A DNA stretch of 64,000 bases from Litoditis marina. Its lineage: Eukaryota; Nematoda; Chromadorea; Rhabditida; Rhabditidae. Positions 12,096 through 24,770 of this stretch are shown here, in pieces. The stretch lies in contig CAXIWQ010000278.1 in NCBI GenBank assembly GCA_964036275.1, positions 62,001 to 126,000 on the forward strand. The letters run 5' to 3'. The notes under the pieces were generated by a model. That model did no database searches. It saw only the letters and a list, made by a program, of their open reading frames with translations, and was not told the origin of the DNA. The translations under genes and the position numbers were made by a program. Numbering within the stretch: the first letter of the stretch is position 1; every line of letters starts with the position of its first letter.

Positions 12096-15000
12096 TTGCA
12101 GCTACGGAAAAAAGTTTATACGGCTATCAAGTCTGTTGCTCCCAGCTACAAAAACCTAATACGACTTTATATTATGTGGCGCACAGCCACAAAAGACAGA
12201 TTAACGCGGTTATTGACTCTTTGCCTTGCAGCTACAGAAAAAAATTTATACGGCTATCAAGTCTGTTGCTCCCAGCTACAAAAACCTAATACGACTTTAT
12301 ATTCTGTGGCGCACAGCCACAAAAGACAAATTAACGCGGTTATTGACTCTTTGCCGTGCAGCTACAGAAAAAAGTTTATACGGCTATCAAGTATGTTGCT
12401 CCCAGCTACAAAAACCTAATACTACTATCTATTCTGTGGCGCACAGCCACAAAATACGAATTAACGCGGTTATCGACTGTTTGCTTTGCAGCTACAGAAA
12501 AAAGTTAATACGGCTATCAAGTCTGTTGTTCTCAGCTACAAAAACCTGATACGACAATCTATTCTGTGGCGCACAGCCACAAAATACGATTTAACGCGGT
12601 TATCGACTCTTTGCCTTGCAGCTACAGAGAACAGTTCATACGGCTATCAAATATGTTGCTCCCAGCTACAAAAACCTAATACGACAATCTACTCTGTGGC
12701 GCACAGCCACAAAATACGAATTAACGCGGTTATCGACTCTTTGCCTTGCAGCTACAGAGAACAGTTCATACGGCTATCAAGTTGCTCATGGCTACAAAAA
12801 CCTAATACGACTTTACATTCTGTGGCGCACAGCCACAAAAGACAAATTAGCGCGGTTATTGACACTTTGCCTTGCAGCTACAGAAAAAAGTTTATACGGC
12901 TATCAAGTATGTTGCTCCCAGCTAGAAAAACCCAATACAACTATCTATTCTGTGGCACACAGCCACAAAATACGAATTAACGCGGTTATCGACTCTTTGC
13001 CTTGCAGCTACAGAAAAAAGTTTATACGGCTATCAAGTCTGTTGCTCCCAGCTACAAAAACCTAATACGACTTTATATTCTGTGGCGCACAGCCACAAAA
13101 GACAAATTAAAGCGGTTATTACCTTTTTGCCTTGCAGCTACAGAAAAAAGTTTATACGGCTATCAAGTCTGTTGCTCCCAGCTACAAAAACCTAATACGA
13201 CTTTATATTCTGTGGCGCACAGCCACAAAAGACAAATTAACGCGGTTATTGACTCTTTGCCGTGCAGCTACAGAAAAAAGTTTATACGGCTATCAAGTAT
13301 GTTGCTCCCAGCTACAAAAACCTAATACGACTATCTATTCTGTGGCGCACAGCCACAAAATACGAATTAACGCGGTTATCGACTGTTTGCTTTGCAGCTA
13401 CAGAAAAAAGTTAATACGGCTATCAAGTCTGTTGTTCCCAGCTACAAAAACCTAATACGACAATCTATTCTGTGGCGCACTGCCACGAAATACGAATTAA
13501 CGCGGTTATCGACTCTTTGCCTTGCAGCTACAGAGAACAGTTCATACGGCTATCAAATATGTTGCTCCCAGCTACAAAAACCTAATACGACAATCTACTC
13601 TGTGGCGCACAGCCACAAAATACGAATTAACGCGGTTATCGACTCTTTGCCTTGCAGCTACAGAGAACAGTTCATACGGCTATCAAGTTGCTCATGGCTA
13701 CAAAAACCTAATACGACTTTACATTCTGTGGCGCACAGCCACAAAAGACAAATTAGCGCGGTTATTGACACTTTGCCTTGCAGCTACAGAAAAAAGTTTA
13801 TACGGCTATCAAGTATGTTGCTCCCAGCTAGAAAAACCCAATACAACTATCTATTCTGTGGCGCACAGCCACGAAGTACGAATTAACGCGGTTATCGACT
13901 CATTGGCTTGCAGCTACGGAAAAAAGTTTATACGGCTATCAAGTCTGTTGCTCCCAGCTACAAAAACCTAATACGACTTTATATTATGTGGCGCACAGCC
14001 ACAAAAGACAGATTAACGCGGTTATTGACTCTTTGCCTTGCAGCTACAGAAAAAATTTTATACGGCTATCAAGTCTGTTGCTCCCAGCTACAAAAACCTA
14101 ATACGACTTTATATTCTGTGGCGCACAGCCACAAAAGACAAATTAACGCGGTTATTGACTCTTTGCCGTGCAGCTACAGAAAAAAGTTTATACGGCTATC
14201 AAGTATGTTGCTCCCAGCTACAAAAACCTAATACTACTATCTATTCTGTGGCGCACAGCCACAAAATACGAATTAACGCGGTTATCGACTGTTTGCTTTG
14301 CAGCTACAGAAAAAAGTTAATACGGCTATCAAGTCTGTTGTTCTCAGCTACAAAAACCTGATACGACAATCTATTCTGTGGCGCACAGCCACAAAATACG
14401 ATTTAACGCGGTTATCGACTCTTTGCCTTGCAGCTGCAGAGAACAGTTCATACGGCTATCAAATATGTTGCTCCCAGCTACAAAAACCTAATACGACAAT
14501 CTACTCTGTGGCGCACAGCCACAAAATACGAATTAACGCGGTTATCGACTCTTTGCCTTGCAGCTACAGAGAACAGTTCATACGGCTATCAAGTTGCTCA
14601 TGGCTACAAAAACCTAATACGACTTTACATTCTGTGGCGCACAGCCACAAAAGACAAATTAGCGCGGTTATTGACACTTTGCCTTGCAGCTACAGAAAAT
14701 AGTTTATACGGCTATCAAGTATGTTGCTCCCAGCTAGAAAAACCCAATACAACTATATATTCTGTGGCACACAGCCACAAAATACGAATTAACGCGGTTA
14801 TCGACTCTTTGCCTTGCAGCTACAGAAAAAAGTTTATACGGCTATCAAGTCTGTTGCTCATGGCTACAAAAACCTAATACGACTTTATATTCTGTGGCGC
14901 ACAGCCACAAAAGACAAATTAAAGCGGTTATTACCTTTTTGCCTTGCAGCTACAGAAAAAAGTTTATACGGCTATCAAGTCTGTTGCTCCCAGCTACAAA

Positions 15001-18000
15001 AACCTAATACGACTTTATATTCTGTGGCGCACAGCCACAAAAGACAAATTAACGCGGTTATTGACTCTTTGCCGTGCAGCTACAGAAAAAAGTTTATACG
15101 GCTATCAAGTATGTTGCTCCCAGCTACAAAAACCTAATACGACTATCTATTCTGTGGCGCACAGCCACAAAATACGAATTAACGCGGTTATCGACTGTTT
15201 GCTTTGCAGCTACAGAAAAAAGTTAATACGGCTATCAAGTCTGTTGTTCCCAGCTACAAAAACCTAATACGACAATCTATTCTGTGGCGCACTGCCACGA
15301 AATACGAATTAACGCGGTTATCGACTCTTTGCCTTGCAGCTACAGAGAACAGTTCATACGGCTATCAAATATGTTGCTCCCAGCTACAAAAACCTAATAC
15401 GACAATCTACTCTGTGGCGCACAGCCACAAAATACGAATTAACGCGGTTATCGACTCTTTGCCTTGCAGCTACAGAGAACAGTTCATACGGCTATCAAGT
15501 TGCTCATGGCTACAAAAACCTAATACGACTTTACATTCTGTGGCGCACAGCCACAAAAGACGAATTAGCGCGGTTATTGACACTTTGCCTTGCAGCTACA
15601 GAAAAAAGTTTATACGGCTATCAAGTATGTTGCTCCCAGCTAGAAAAACCCAATACAACTATCTATTCTGTGGCACACAGCCACAAAATACGAATTACCG
15701 CGGTTATCGACTCTTTGCCTTGCAGCTACAGAAAAAAGTTTATACGGCTATCAAGTCTGTTGCTCATGGCTACAAAAACCTAATACGACTTTATATTCTG
15801 TGGCGCACAGCCACAAAAGACAAATTAAAGCGGTTATTACCTTTTTGCCTTGCAGCTACAGAAAAAAGTTTATACGGCTATCAAGTCTGTTGCTCCCAGC
15901 TACAAAAACCTAATACGACTTTATATTCTGTGGCGCACAGCCACAAAAGACAAATTAACGCGGTTATTGACTCTTTGCCGTGCAGCTACAGAAAAAAGTT
16001 TATACGGCTATCAAGTATGTTGCTCCCAGCTACAAAAACCTAATACGACAATCTACTCTGTGGCGCACAGCCACAAAATACGAATTAACGCGGTTATCGA
16101 CTCTTTGCCTTGCAGCTACAGAGAACAGTTCATACGGCTATCAAGTCTGTTGCTCCCAGCTACAAAAACCTAATACGACTATATATTTTGTGGCGCACAG
16201 CCACGAAATACGAATTAACGCGGTTATCGACTCATTGGCTTGCAGCTACGGAAAAAAGTTTATACGGCTATCAAGTCTGTTGCTCCCAGCTACAAAAACC
16301 TAATACGACTTTATATTATGTGGCGCACAGCCACAAAAGACAGATTAACGCGGTTATTGACTCTTTGCCTTGCAGCTACAGAAAAAAATTTATACGGCTA
16401 TCAAGTCTGTTGCTCCCAGCTACAAAAACCTAATACGACTTTATATTCTGTGGCGCACAGCCACAAAAGACAAATTAACGCGGTTATTGACTCTTTGCCG
16501 TGCAGCTACAGAAAAAAGTTTATACGGCTATCAAGTATGTTGCTCCCAGCTACAAAAACCTAATACTACTATCTATTCTGTGGCGCACAGCCACAAAATA
16601 CGAATTAACGCGGTTATCGACTGTTTGCTTTGCAGCTACAGAAAAAAGTTAATACGGCTATCAAGTCTGTTGTTCCCAGCTACAAAAACCTGATACGACA
16701 ATCTATTCTGTGGCGCACAGCCCACAAAATACGATTTAACGCGTTATCGACTCTTTGCCTTGCAGCTACAGAGAACAGTTCATACGGCTATCAAATATGT
16801 TGCTCCCAGCTACAAAAACCTAATACGACAATCTACTCTGTGGCGCACAGCCACAAAATACGAATTAACGCGGTTATCGACTCTTTGCCTTGCAGCTACA
16901 GAGAACAGTTCATACGGCTATCAAATATGTTGCTCCCAGCTACAAAAACCTAATACGACAATCTACTCTGTGGCGCACAGCCACAAAATACGAATTAACG
17001 CGGTTATCGACTCTTTGCCTTGCAGCTACAGAGAACAGTTCATACGGCTATCAAGTTGCTCATGGCTACAAAAACCTAATACGACTTTACATTCTGTGGC
17101 GCACAGCCACAAAAGACAAATTAGCGCGGTTATTGACACTTTGCCTTGCAGCTACAGAAAAAAGTTTATACGGCTATCAAGTATGTTGCTCCCAGCTAGA
17201 AAAACCCAATACAACTATCTATTCTGTGGCACACAGCCACAAAATACGAATTAACGCGGTTATCGACTCTTTGCCTTGCAGCTACAGAAAAAAGTTTATA
17301 CGGCTATCAAGTCTGTTGCTCATGGCTACAAAAACCTAATACGACTTTATATTCTGTGGCGCACAGCCACAAAAGACAAATTAAAGCGGTTATTACCTTT
17401 TTGCCTTGCAGCTACAGAAAAAAGTTTATACGGCTATCAAGTCTGTTGCTCCCAGCTACAAAAACCTAATACGACTTTATATTCTGTGGCGCACAGCCAC
17501 AAAAGACAAATTAACGCGGTTATTGACTCTTTGCCGTGCAGCTACAGAAAAAAGTTCATACGGCTATCAAGTATGTTGCTCCCAGCTACAAAAACCTAAT
17601 ACGACTATCTATTCTGTGGCGCACAGCCACAAAATACGAATTAACGCGGTTATCGACTGTTTGCTTTGCAGCTACAGAAAAAAGTTAATACGGCTATCAA
17701 GTCTGTTGTTCCCAGCTACAAAAACCTAATACGACAATCTATTCTGTGGCGCACTGCCACGAAATACGAATTAACGCGGTTATCGACTCTTTGCCTTGCA
17801 GCTACAGAGAACAGTTCATACGGCTATCAAATATGTTGCTCCCAGCTACAAAAACCTAATACGACAATCTACTCTGTGGCGCACAGCCACAAAATACGAA
17901 TTAACGCGGTTATCGACTCTTTGCCTTGCAGCTACAGAGAACAGTTCATACGGCTATCAAGTTGCTCATGGCTACAAAAACCTAATACGACTTTACATTC

Positions 18001-21000
18001 TGTGGCGCACAGCCACAAAAGACAAATTAGCGCGGTTATTGACACTTTGCCTTGCAGCTACAGAAAAAAGATTATACGGCTATCAAGTATGTTGCTCCCA
18101 GCTAGAAAAACCCAATACAACTATCTATTCTGTGGCACACAGCCACAAAATACGAATTACCGCGGTTATCGACTCTTTGCCTTGCAGCTACAGAAAAAAG
18201 TTTATACGGCTATCAAGTCTGTTGCTCATGGCTACAAAAACCTAATACGACTTTATATTATGTGGCGCACAGCCACAAAAGACAGATTAACGCGGTTATT
18301 GACTCTTTGCCTTGCAGCTACAGAAAAAAATTTATACGGCTATCAAGTCTGTTGCTCCCAGCTACAAAAACCTAATACGACTTTATATTCTGTGGCGCAC
18401 AGCCACAAAAGACAAATTAACGCGGTTATTGACTCTTTGCCGTGCAGCTACAGAAAAAAGTTTATACGGCTATCAAGTATGTTGCTCCCAGCTACAAAAA
18501 CCTAATACTACTATCTATTCTGTGGCGCACAGCCACAAAATACGAATTAACGCGGTTATCGACTGTTTGCTTTGCAGCTACAGAAAAAAGTTAATACGGC
18601 TATCAAGTCTGTTGTTCCCAGCTACAAAAACCTGATACGACAATCTATTCTGTGGCGCACAGCCACAAAATACGATTTAACGCGGTTATCGACTCTTTGC
18701 CTTGCAGCTACAGAGAACAGTTCATACGGCTATCAAATATGTTGCTCCCAGCTACAAAAACCTAATACGACAATCTACTCTGTGGCGCACAGCCACAAAA
18801 TACGAATTAACGCGGTTATCGACTCTTTGCCTTGCAGCTACAGAGAACAGTTCATACGGCTATCAAGTTGCTCATGGCTACAAAAACCTAATACGACTTT
18901 ACATTCTGTGGCGCACAGCCACAAAAGACAAATTAGCGCGGTTATTGACACTTTGCCTTGCAGCTACAGAAAAAAGTTTATACGGCTATCAAGTATGTTG
19001 CTCCCAGCTAGAAAAACCCAATACAACTATCTATTCTGTGGCACACAGCCACAAAATACGAATTAACGCGGTTATCGACTCTTTGCCTTGCAGCTACAGA
19101 AAAAAGTTTATACGGCTATCAAGTCTGTTGCTCATGGCTACAAAAACCTAATACGACTTTATATTCTGTGGCGCACAGCCACAAAAGACAAATTAAAGCG
19201 GTTATTACCTTTTTGCCTTGCAGCTACAGAAAAAAGTTTATACGGCTATCAAGTCTGTTGCTCCCAGCTACAAAAACCTAATACGACTTTATATTCTGTG
19301 GCGCACAGCCACAAAAGACAAATTAACGCGGTTATTGACTCTTTGCCGTGCAGCTACAGAAAAAAGTTTATACGGCTATCAAGTATGTTGCTCCCAGCTA
19401 CAAAAACCTAATACGACTATCTATTCTGTGGCGCACAGCCACAAAATACGAATTAACGCGGTTATCGACTGTTTGCTTTGCAGCTACAGAAAAAAGTTAA
19501 TACGGCTATCAAGTCTGTTGTTCCCAGCTACAAAAACCTAATACGACAATCTATTCTGTGGCGCACTGCCACGAAATACGAATTAACGCGGTTATCGACT
19601 CTTTGCCTTGCAGCTACAGAGAACAGTTCATACGGCTATCAAATATGTTGCTCCCAGCTACAAAAACCTAATACGACAATCTACTCTGTGGCGCACAGCC
19701 ACAAAATACGAATTAACGCGGTTATCGACTCTTTGCCTTGCAGCTACAGAGAACAGTTCATACGGCTATCAAGTTGCTCATGGCTACAAAAACCTAATAC
19801 GACTTTACATTCTGTGGCGCACAGCCACAAAAGACAAATTAGCGCGGTTATTGACACTTTGCCTTGCAGCTACAGAAAAAAGATTATACGGCTATCAAGT
19901 ATGTTGCTCCCAGCTAGAAAAACCCAATACAACTATCTATTCTGTGGCACACAGCCACAAAATACGAATTACCGCGGTTATCGACTCTTTGCCTTGCAGC
20001 TACAGAAAAAAGTTTATACGGCTATCAAGTCTGTTGCTCATGGCTACAAAAACCTAATACGACTTTATATTATGTGGCGCACAGCCACAAAAGACAGATT
20101 AACGCGGTTATTGACTCTTTGCCTTGCAGCTACAGAAAAAAATGTATACGGCTATCAAGTCTGTTGCTCCCAGCTACAAAAACCTAATACGACTTTATAT
20201 TCTGTGGCGCACAGCCACAAAAGACAAATTAACGCGGTTATTGACTCTTTGCCGTGCAGCTACAGAAAAAAGTTTATACGGCTATCAAGTATGTTGCTCC
20301 CAGCTACAAAAACCTAATACTACTATCTATTCTGTGGCGCACAGCCACAAAATACGAATTAACGCGGTTATCGACTGTTTGCTTTGCAGCTACAGAAAAA
20401 AGTTAATACGGCTATCAAGTCTGTTGTTCCCAGCTACAAAAACCTGATACGACAATCTATTCTGTGGCGCACAGCCACAAAATACGATTTAACGCGGTTA
20501 TCGACTCTTTGCCTTGCAGCTACAGAGAACAGTTCATACGGCTATCAAATATGTTGCTCCCAGCTACAAAAACCTAATACGACAATCTACTCTGTGGCGC
20601 ACAGCCACAAAATACGAATTAACGCGGTTATCGACTCTTTGCCTTGCAGCTACAGAGAACAGTTCATACGGCTATCAAGTTGCTCATGGCTACAAAAACC
20701 TAATACGACTTTACATTCTGTGGCGCACAGCCACAAAAGACAAATTAGCGCGGTTATTGACACTTTGCCTTGCAGCTACAGAAAAAAGTTTATACGGCTA
20801 TCAAGTATGTTGCTCCCAGCTAGAAAAACCCAATACAACTATCTATTCTGTGGCACACAGCCACAAAATACGAATTAACGCGGTTATCGACTCTTTGCCT
20901 TGCAGCTACAGAAAAAAGTTTATACGGCTATCAAGTCTGTTGCTCATGGCTACAAAAACCTAATACGACTTTATATTCTGTGGCGCACAGCCACAAAAGA

Positions 21001-22195
21001 CAAATTAAAGCGGTTATTACCTTTTTGCCTTGCAGCTACAGAAAAAAGTTTATACGGCTATCAAGTCTGTTGCTCCCAGCTACAAAAACCTAATACGACT
21101 TTATATTCTGTGGCGCACAGCCACAAAAGACAAATTAACGCGGTTATTGACTCTTTGCCGTGCAGCTACAGAAAAAAGTTTATACGGCTATCAAGTATGT
21201 TGCTCCCAGCTACAAAAACCTAATACGACTATCTATTCTGTGGCGCACAGCCACAAAATACGAATTAACGCGGTTATCGACTGTTTGCTTTGCAGCTACA
21301 GAAAAAAGTTAATACGGCTATCAAGTCTGTTGTTCCCAGCTACAAAAACCTAATACGACAATCTATTCTGTGGCGCACTGCCACGAAATACGAATTAACG
21401 CGGTTATCGACTCTTTGCCTTGCAGCTACAGAGAACAGTTCATACGGCTATCAAATATGTTGCTCCCAGCTACAAAAACCTAATACGACAATCTACTCTG
21501 TGGCGCACAGCCACAAAATACGAATTAACGCGGTTATCGACTCTTTGCCTTGCAGCTACAGAGAACAGTTCATACGGCTATCAAGTTGCTCATGGCTACA
21601 AAAACCTAATACGACTTTACATTCTGTGGCGCACAGCCACAAAAGACAAATTAGCGCGGTTATTGACACTTTGCCTTGCAGCTACAGAAAAAAGTTTATA
21701 CGGCTATCAAGTATGTTGCTCCCAGCTAGAAAAACCCAATACAACTATCTATTCTGTGGCACACAGCCACAAAATACGAATTACCGCGGTTATCGACTCT
21801 TTGCCTTGCAGCTACAGAAAAAAGTTTATACGGCTATCAAGTCTGTTGCTCATGGCTACAAAAACCTAATACGACTTTATATTCTGTGGCGCACAGCCAC
21901 AAAAGACAAATTAAAGCGGTTATTACCTTTTTGCCTTGCAGCTACAGAAAAAAGTTTATACGGCTATCAAGTCTGTTGCTCCCAGCTACAAAAACCTAAT
22001 ACGACTTTATATTCTGTGGCGCACAGCCACAAAAGACAAATTAACGCGGTTATTGACTCTTTGCCGTGCAGCTACAGAAAAAAGTTTATACGGCTATCAA
22101 GTATGTTGCTCCCAGCTACAAAGACCTAATACGACTATCTATTCTGTGGCGCACAGCCACAAAATACGAATTAACGCGGTTATCGACTGTTGATT
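12096..22195 (+). repeat. 906 bp seven-monomer HOR block with 1812 bp super-period
   Basis: Unit starts (at TTGCAGCTACAG preceding GTTAATACGG) lie at 12486, 13392, 14298 and 15204, and again at 17666, 18572, 19478, 20384 and 21290, all 906 bp apart. That is 7 x 130 minus 4. The missing 4 bp are in one monomer reading ATCAAGTTGCTCATGG where others read AAGTCTGTTGCTC; it appears once per unit, 11 times between about 12.8 and 22.7 kb. Two unit types alternate: one carries CACTGCCACGAAATAC (13478, 15290, and again in the units starting 17666, 19478 and 21290), the other AATACGATTTAACG. This gives a 1812 bp second-order period. The run is interrupted at about 16.1-16.8 kb by about five extra monomers. 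Confidence 0.92.
16110..16759 (+). repeat. Five-monomer insertion in the 906 bp HOR
   Basis: Between the units starting at 15204 and 17666 the spacing is 2462 bp, which is 1812 plus 650, or five additional monomers. The extra monomers match those at 11.97-12.6 kb. Near 16718-16745 one monomer has a compensating pair of single-base indels (an extra C in CAGCCCACAAAA and a missing G in AACGCGTTATC). This looks like an unequal exchange with the left edge of the HOR block. Confidence 0.75.
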
Positions 22196-24156
22196 TGCAG
22201 CTACAGAAAAAAGTTAATACAGCTATCAAGTCTGTTGTTCCCAGCTACAAAAACCTAATACGACAATCTATTCTGTGGCGCACTGCCACGAAATACGAAT
22301 TAACGCGGTTATCGACTCTTTGCCTTGTAGCTACAGAAAAAAGTTTATACGGCTATCAAGTATGTTGCTCCCAGCTACAAAAACCTAATACGACTATCTA
22401 TTCTGTGGCGCACAGCCACAAAATACGAATTAACGCGGTTATCGACTGTTTGCTTTGCAGCTACAGAAAAAAGTTAATACGGCTATCAAGTCTGTTGTTC
22501 CCAGCTACAAAAACCTGATACGACAATCTATTCTGTGGCGCACAGCCACAAAATACGAATTAACGCGGTTATCGACTCTTTGCCTTGCATCTACAGAGAA
22601 CAGTTTATACGGCTATCAAATATGTTGCTCCCAGCTACAAAAACCTAATACGACAATCTACTCTGTGGCGCACAGCCACAAAATACGAATAAACGCGGTT
22701 ATCGATTCTTTGCCTTGCAGCTACAGAGAACAGTTCATACGGCTATCAAGTTGCTCATGGCTACGAAAACCTAATACGACTTTACATTCTGTGGCGCACA
22801 GCCACAAAAGACAAATTAGCGCGGTTATTGACACTTTGCCTTGCAGCTACAGAAAAAAGTTTATACGGCTATCAAGTATGTTGCTCCCAGCTAGAAAAAC
22901 CCAATACAACTATCTATTCTGTGGCACACAGCCACAAAATACGAATTAACGCGGTTATCGATTCTTTGCCTTGCAGCTACAGAAAAAAGTTTATACGGCT
23001 ATCAAGTCTGTTGCTCATGGCTACAAAAACCTAATACGACTTTATATTCTGTGGCGCACAGCCACAAAAGACAAATTAAAGCGGTTATTACCTCTTTGCC
23101 TTGCAGCTACAGAAAAAAGTTTATACGGCTATCAAGTCTGTTGCTCCCAGCTACAAAAACCTAATACGACTTTATATTCTGTGGCGCACAGCCACAAAAG
23201 ACAAATTAACGCGGTTATTGACTCTTTGCCGTGCAGCTACAGAAAAAAGTTTACACGGCTATCAAGTATGTTGCTCCCAGCTACAAAAACCTAATACGAC
23301 TATCTATTCTGTGGCGCACAGCCACAAAATACGAATTAACGCGGTTATCGACTGTTTGCTTTGCAGCTACAGAAAAAAGTTAATACGGCTATCGAGTCTG
23401 TTGTTCCCAGCTACAAAAACCTGATAAGACAATCTATTCTGTGGCGCACAGCCACAAAATACGAATTAACGCGGTTATCGACTCTTTGCCTTGCAGGTAC
23501 AGAGAACAGTTCATACGGTTATCAAATATGTTGCTCCCAGCTACAAAAACCTAATACGACAATCTATTCTGTGGCGCACAGCCACAAAATACGAATAAAC
23601 GCGGTTATCGATTCTTTGCCTTGCAGCTACAGAGAACAGTTCATACGGCTATCAAATATGTTGCTCCCAGCTACAAAAACCTAATACGACAATCTATTCT
23701 GTGGCGCACAGCCACAAAATACGAATTATCGCGGTTATCGACTTGTTGGCTTGCAGTTACAGAGATAAGTTCATACGGCTATCAAGTCTGTTGCTCCCAG
23801 CTACAAAAACCTAATACGACTATATATTCTGTGGCGCACAGCCACAAAAGACGAATAAACGCGGTTATTGACTCTTTGCCTTGCAGCTACAGAAACAAAG
23901 TTTATACGGCTATTAGGTCTGTTGCTCCCAGCTACAAAAACCTAATACGACAATCTATTCTGTGGCGCACAGCCACAAAAACGAATTAACGCGGTTATTG
24001 ACATTTTGACTTGCAGCTACAAAAAAAATCATACGGCTATCAAGTCTGTTGCTCCCAACTACAAAAACATATTACGACTTTATATTCTGTGGCGCACAGC
24101 CACAAAATACAAATTAACGCGGTTATTGACTCTTTGCCTTGCAGTTACAGAGAACA
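22196..24156 (+). repeat. Irregular satellite segment left of the Helitron-like insertion
   Basis: Continuous 130 bp monomers, related to those of the 906 bp block but without its full period. The 4 bp deletion monomer appears one last time near 22743. From about 23.7 kb the monomers change to the kind found right of the insertion (GAATTATCGCGGTTATCG, ACATTTTGACTTGCAG). The segment ends inside a monomer reading CAGTTACAGAGAACA, which is split by the insertion. Confidence 0.85.
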
Positions 24157-24525
24157 TTAGTAAAAAGTGGGGGAACCAACAAATGTGTGAGTTGTGTTGG
24201 TTCGACCTTGATATCAGCAAAAAGTGAACGATACGAATTGCTGTGATACTGTAGCAGAAGTATTCTGCAAAAATAGAACAATACAAATGTTGCACAATGG
24301 TTCACGAAGCCCGCATGATATTTCAGAAATTGCCGAAGGGTAATTCATGTGTCCTTTGACGACATGCGTGCGTTGTGAACCATTGTGCAACATTTGTATT
24401 GTTCTATTTTTGCAGAATACTTCTGCTACAGTATCACAGCAATTCGTATCGTTCACTTTTTGCTGATATCAAGGTCGAACCAAACACAACTCACACATTT
24501 GTTGGTTCCCCCACTTTTTACTAAT
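24156..24525. repeat. 370 bp near-perfect palindrome at the 3' end of the Helitron-like element
   Basis: The left arm 24156-24317 and right arm 24363-24525 are reverse complements with one single-base indel (CGAACCAACAC versus CGAACCAAACAC) and a few mismatches near the centre. About 45 bp of loop separates them. The outer ends read ATTAGTAAAAAGTGGGGG and CCCCCACTTTTTACTAAT, so the element's CTAA terminus occurs twice in opposite orientation, once at the true edge and once 370 bp inside. The short plus- and minus-strand frames here have no recognisable domain, and the frame at 24385-24678 simply reads through the arm. Confidence 0.92.
24174..24202 (-). repeat. Subterminal hairpin near the Helitron 3' end
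   Basis: AACCAACA (24174-24181) pairs with TGTTGGTT (24195-24202) around a 13 nt loop. The stem starts 17 nt inside the CTAA end. Helitron 3' ends usually have a short hairpin about 10-15 nt from CTRR, so this fits loosely. The 8 bp stem is short and could be incidental. Confidence 0.5.
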
Positions 24526-24770
24526 TGTCCTTTTTTTGCTAGTTGTACTCCTACAACTTCATATGTTGCCTATTCACAGAGTGGATCTTGTGAACTCATT
24601 ATATTATTATGGAAATCTCAGTTTTGTGTGTGCACGAAGCCGAATGCAGACCATAAAATTGCTGATGTTCTAATATAACGCAGGTTACTGGCTCTGTGAC
24701 TATCAACAACTGAACAAAAAACGCTAAACGTTCCGATTGACATGTACACCGCTTTTAGCGGCGATAAGCG
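24526..24770. other. Unclassified sequence inside the Helitron-like element
   Basis: About 245 bp of AT-rich, non-satellite sequence between the palindrome and the GGCGCC repeat. I see no gene, RNA or internal repeat in it. Confidence 0.6.

Larger units (their letters stand above)
1..24156 (+). repeat. 130 bp satellite array, block A
   Basis: Head-to-tail tandem array of a ~130 bp monomer, running in from before the window start. Each monomer has constant landmarks in fixed order: CAGCTACAAAAACC, then TAATACGAC, TGTGGCGCACAGCCACA, AATTAACGCGGTTAT, TTGCCTTGCAGCTACAG, an A-run, and ATACGGCTATCAA. Spacing of these landmarks is 130 bp in most monomers, with small departures (126, 129, 131 bp) and a few severely truncated monomers. 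The block is unidirectional. It ends at the A that forms the left edge of a precise insertion at 24157. Open frames in it are satellite by-products: they open mostly at TTG (before CAGCTACAG) or GTG (in the TGTGGCG segment) and stop at the TAA of CCTAATAC or the TGA of CCTGATAC. I see no gene in it. Confidence 0.97.

Noticed and set aside
54..24000. A large family of overlapping plus-strand proteins (64-319 codons) with Tyr-Gly-Tyr-Gln and Cys-Cys-Ser motifs
   Set aside because: They follow the 130 bp period through all three frames, open mostly at TTG or GTG, and end at the same monomer position. No domain, no codon bias, no upstream signal.
1..24156. Bacterial or phage origin of the window
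   Set aside because: No ribosome-binding sites, operons or genes; a 60 kb satellite with nested HORs and eukaryote-type transposable elements argues for a eukaryotic genome.
24080..24456. Minus-strand frames of 60-80 codons across the palindrome
   Set aside because: They read through the inverted arms into satellite and have no recognisable domain or start context.
24156..24525. The palindrome as an independent TA-flanked MITE (TA at 24158-24159 and 24522-24523)
   Set aside because: The empty satellite site has no such TA and satellite does not resume at the right arm. The palindrome is an internal end of the larger insertion.
24385..24678. 97-codon plus-strand frame beginning in the palindrome arm
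   Set aside because: Half of it is the arm sequence, also open on the other arm; no domain or coding signature.
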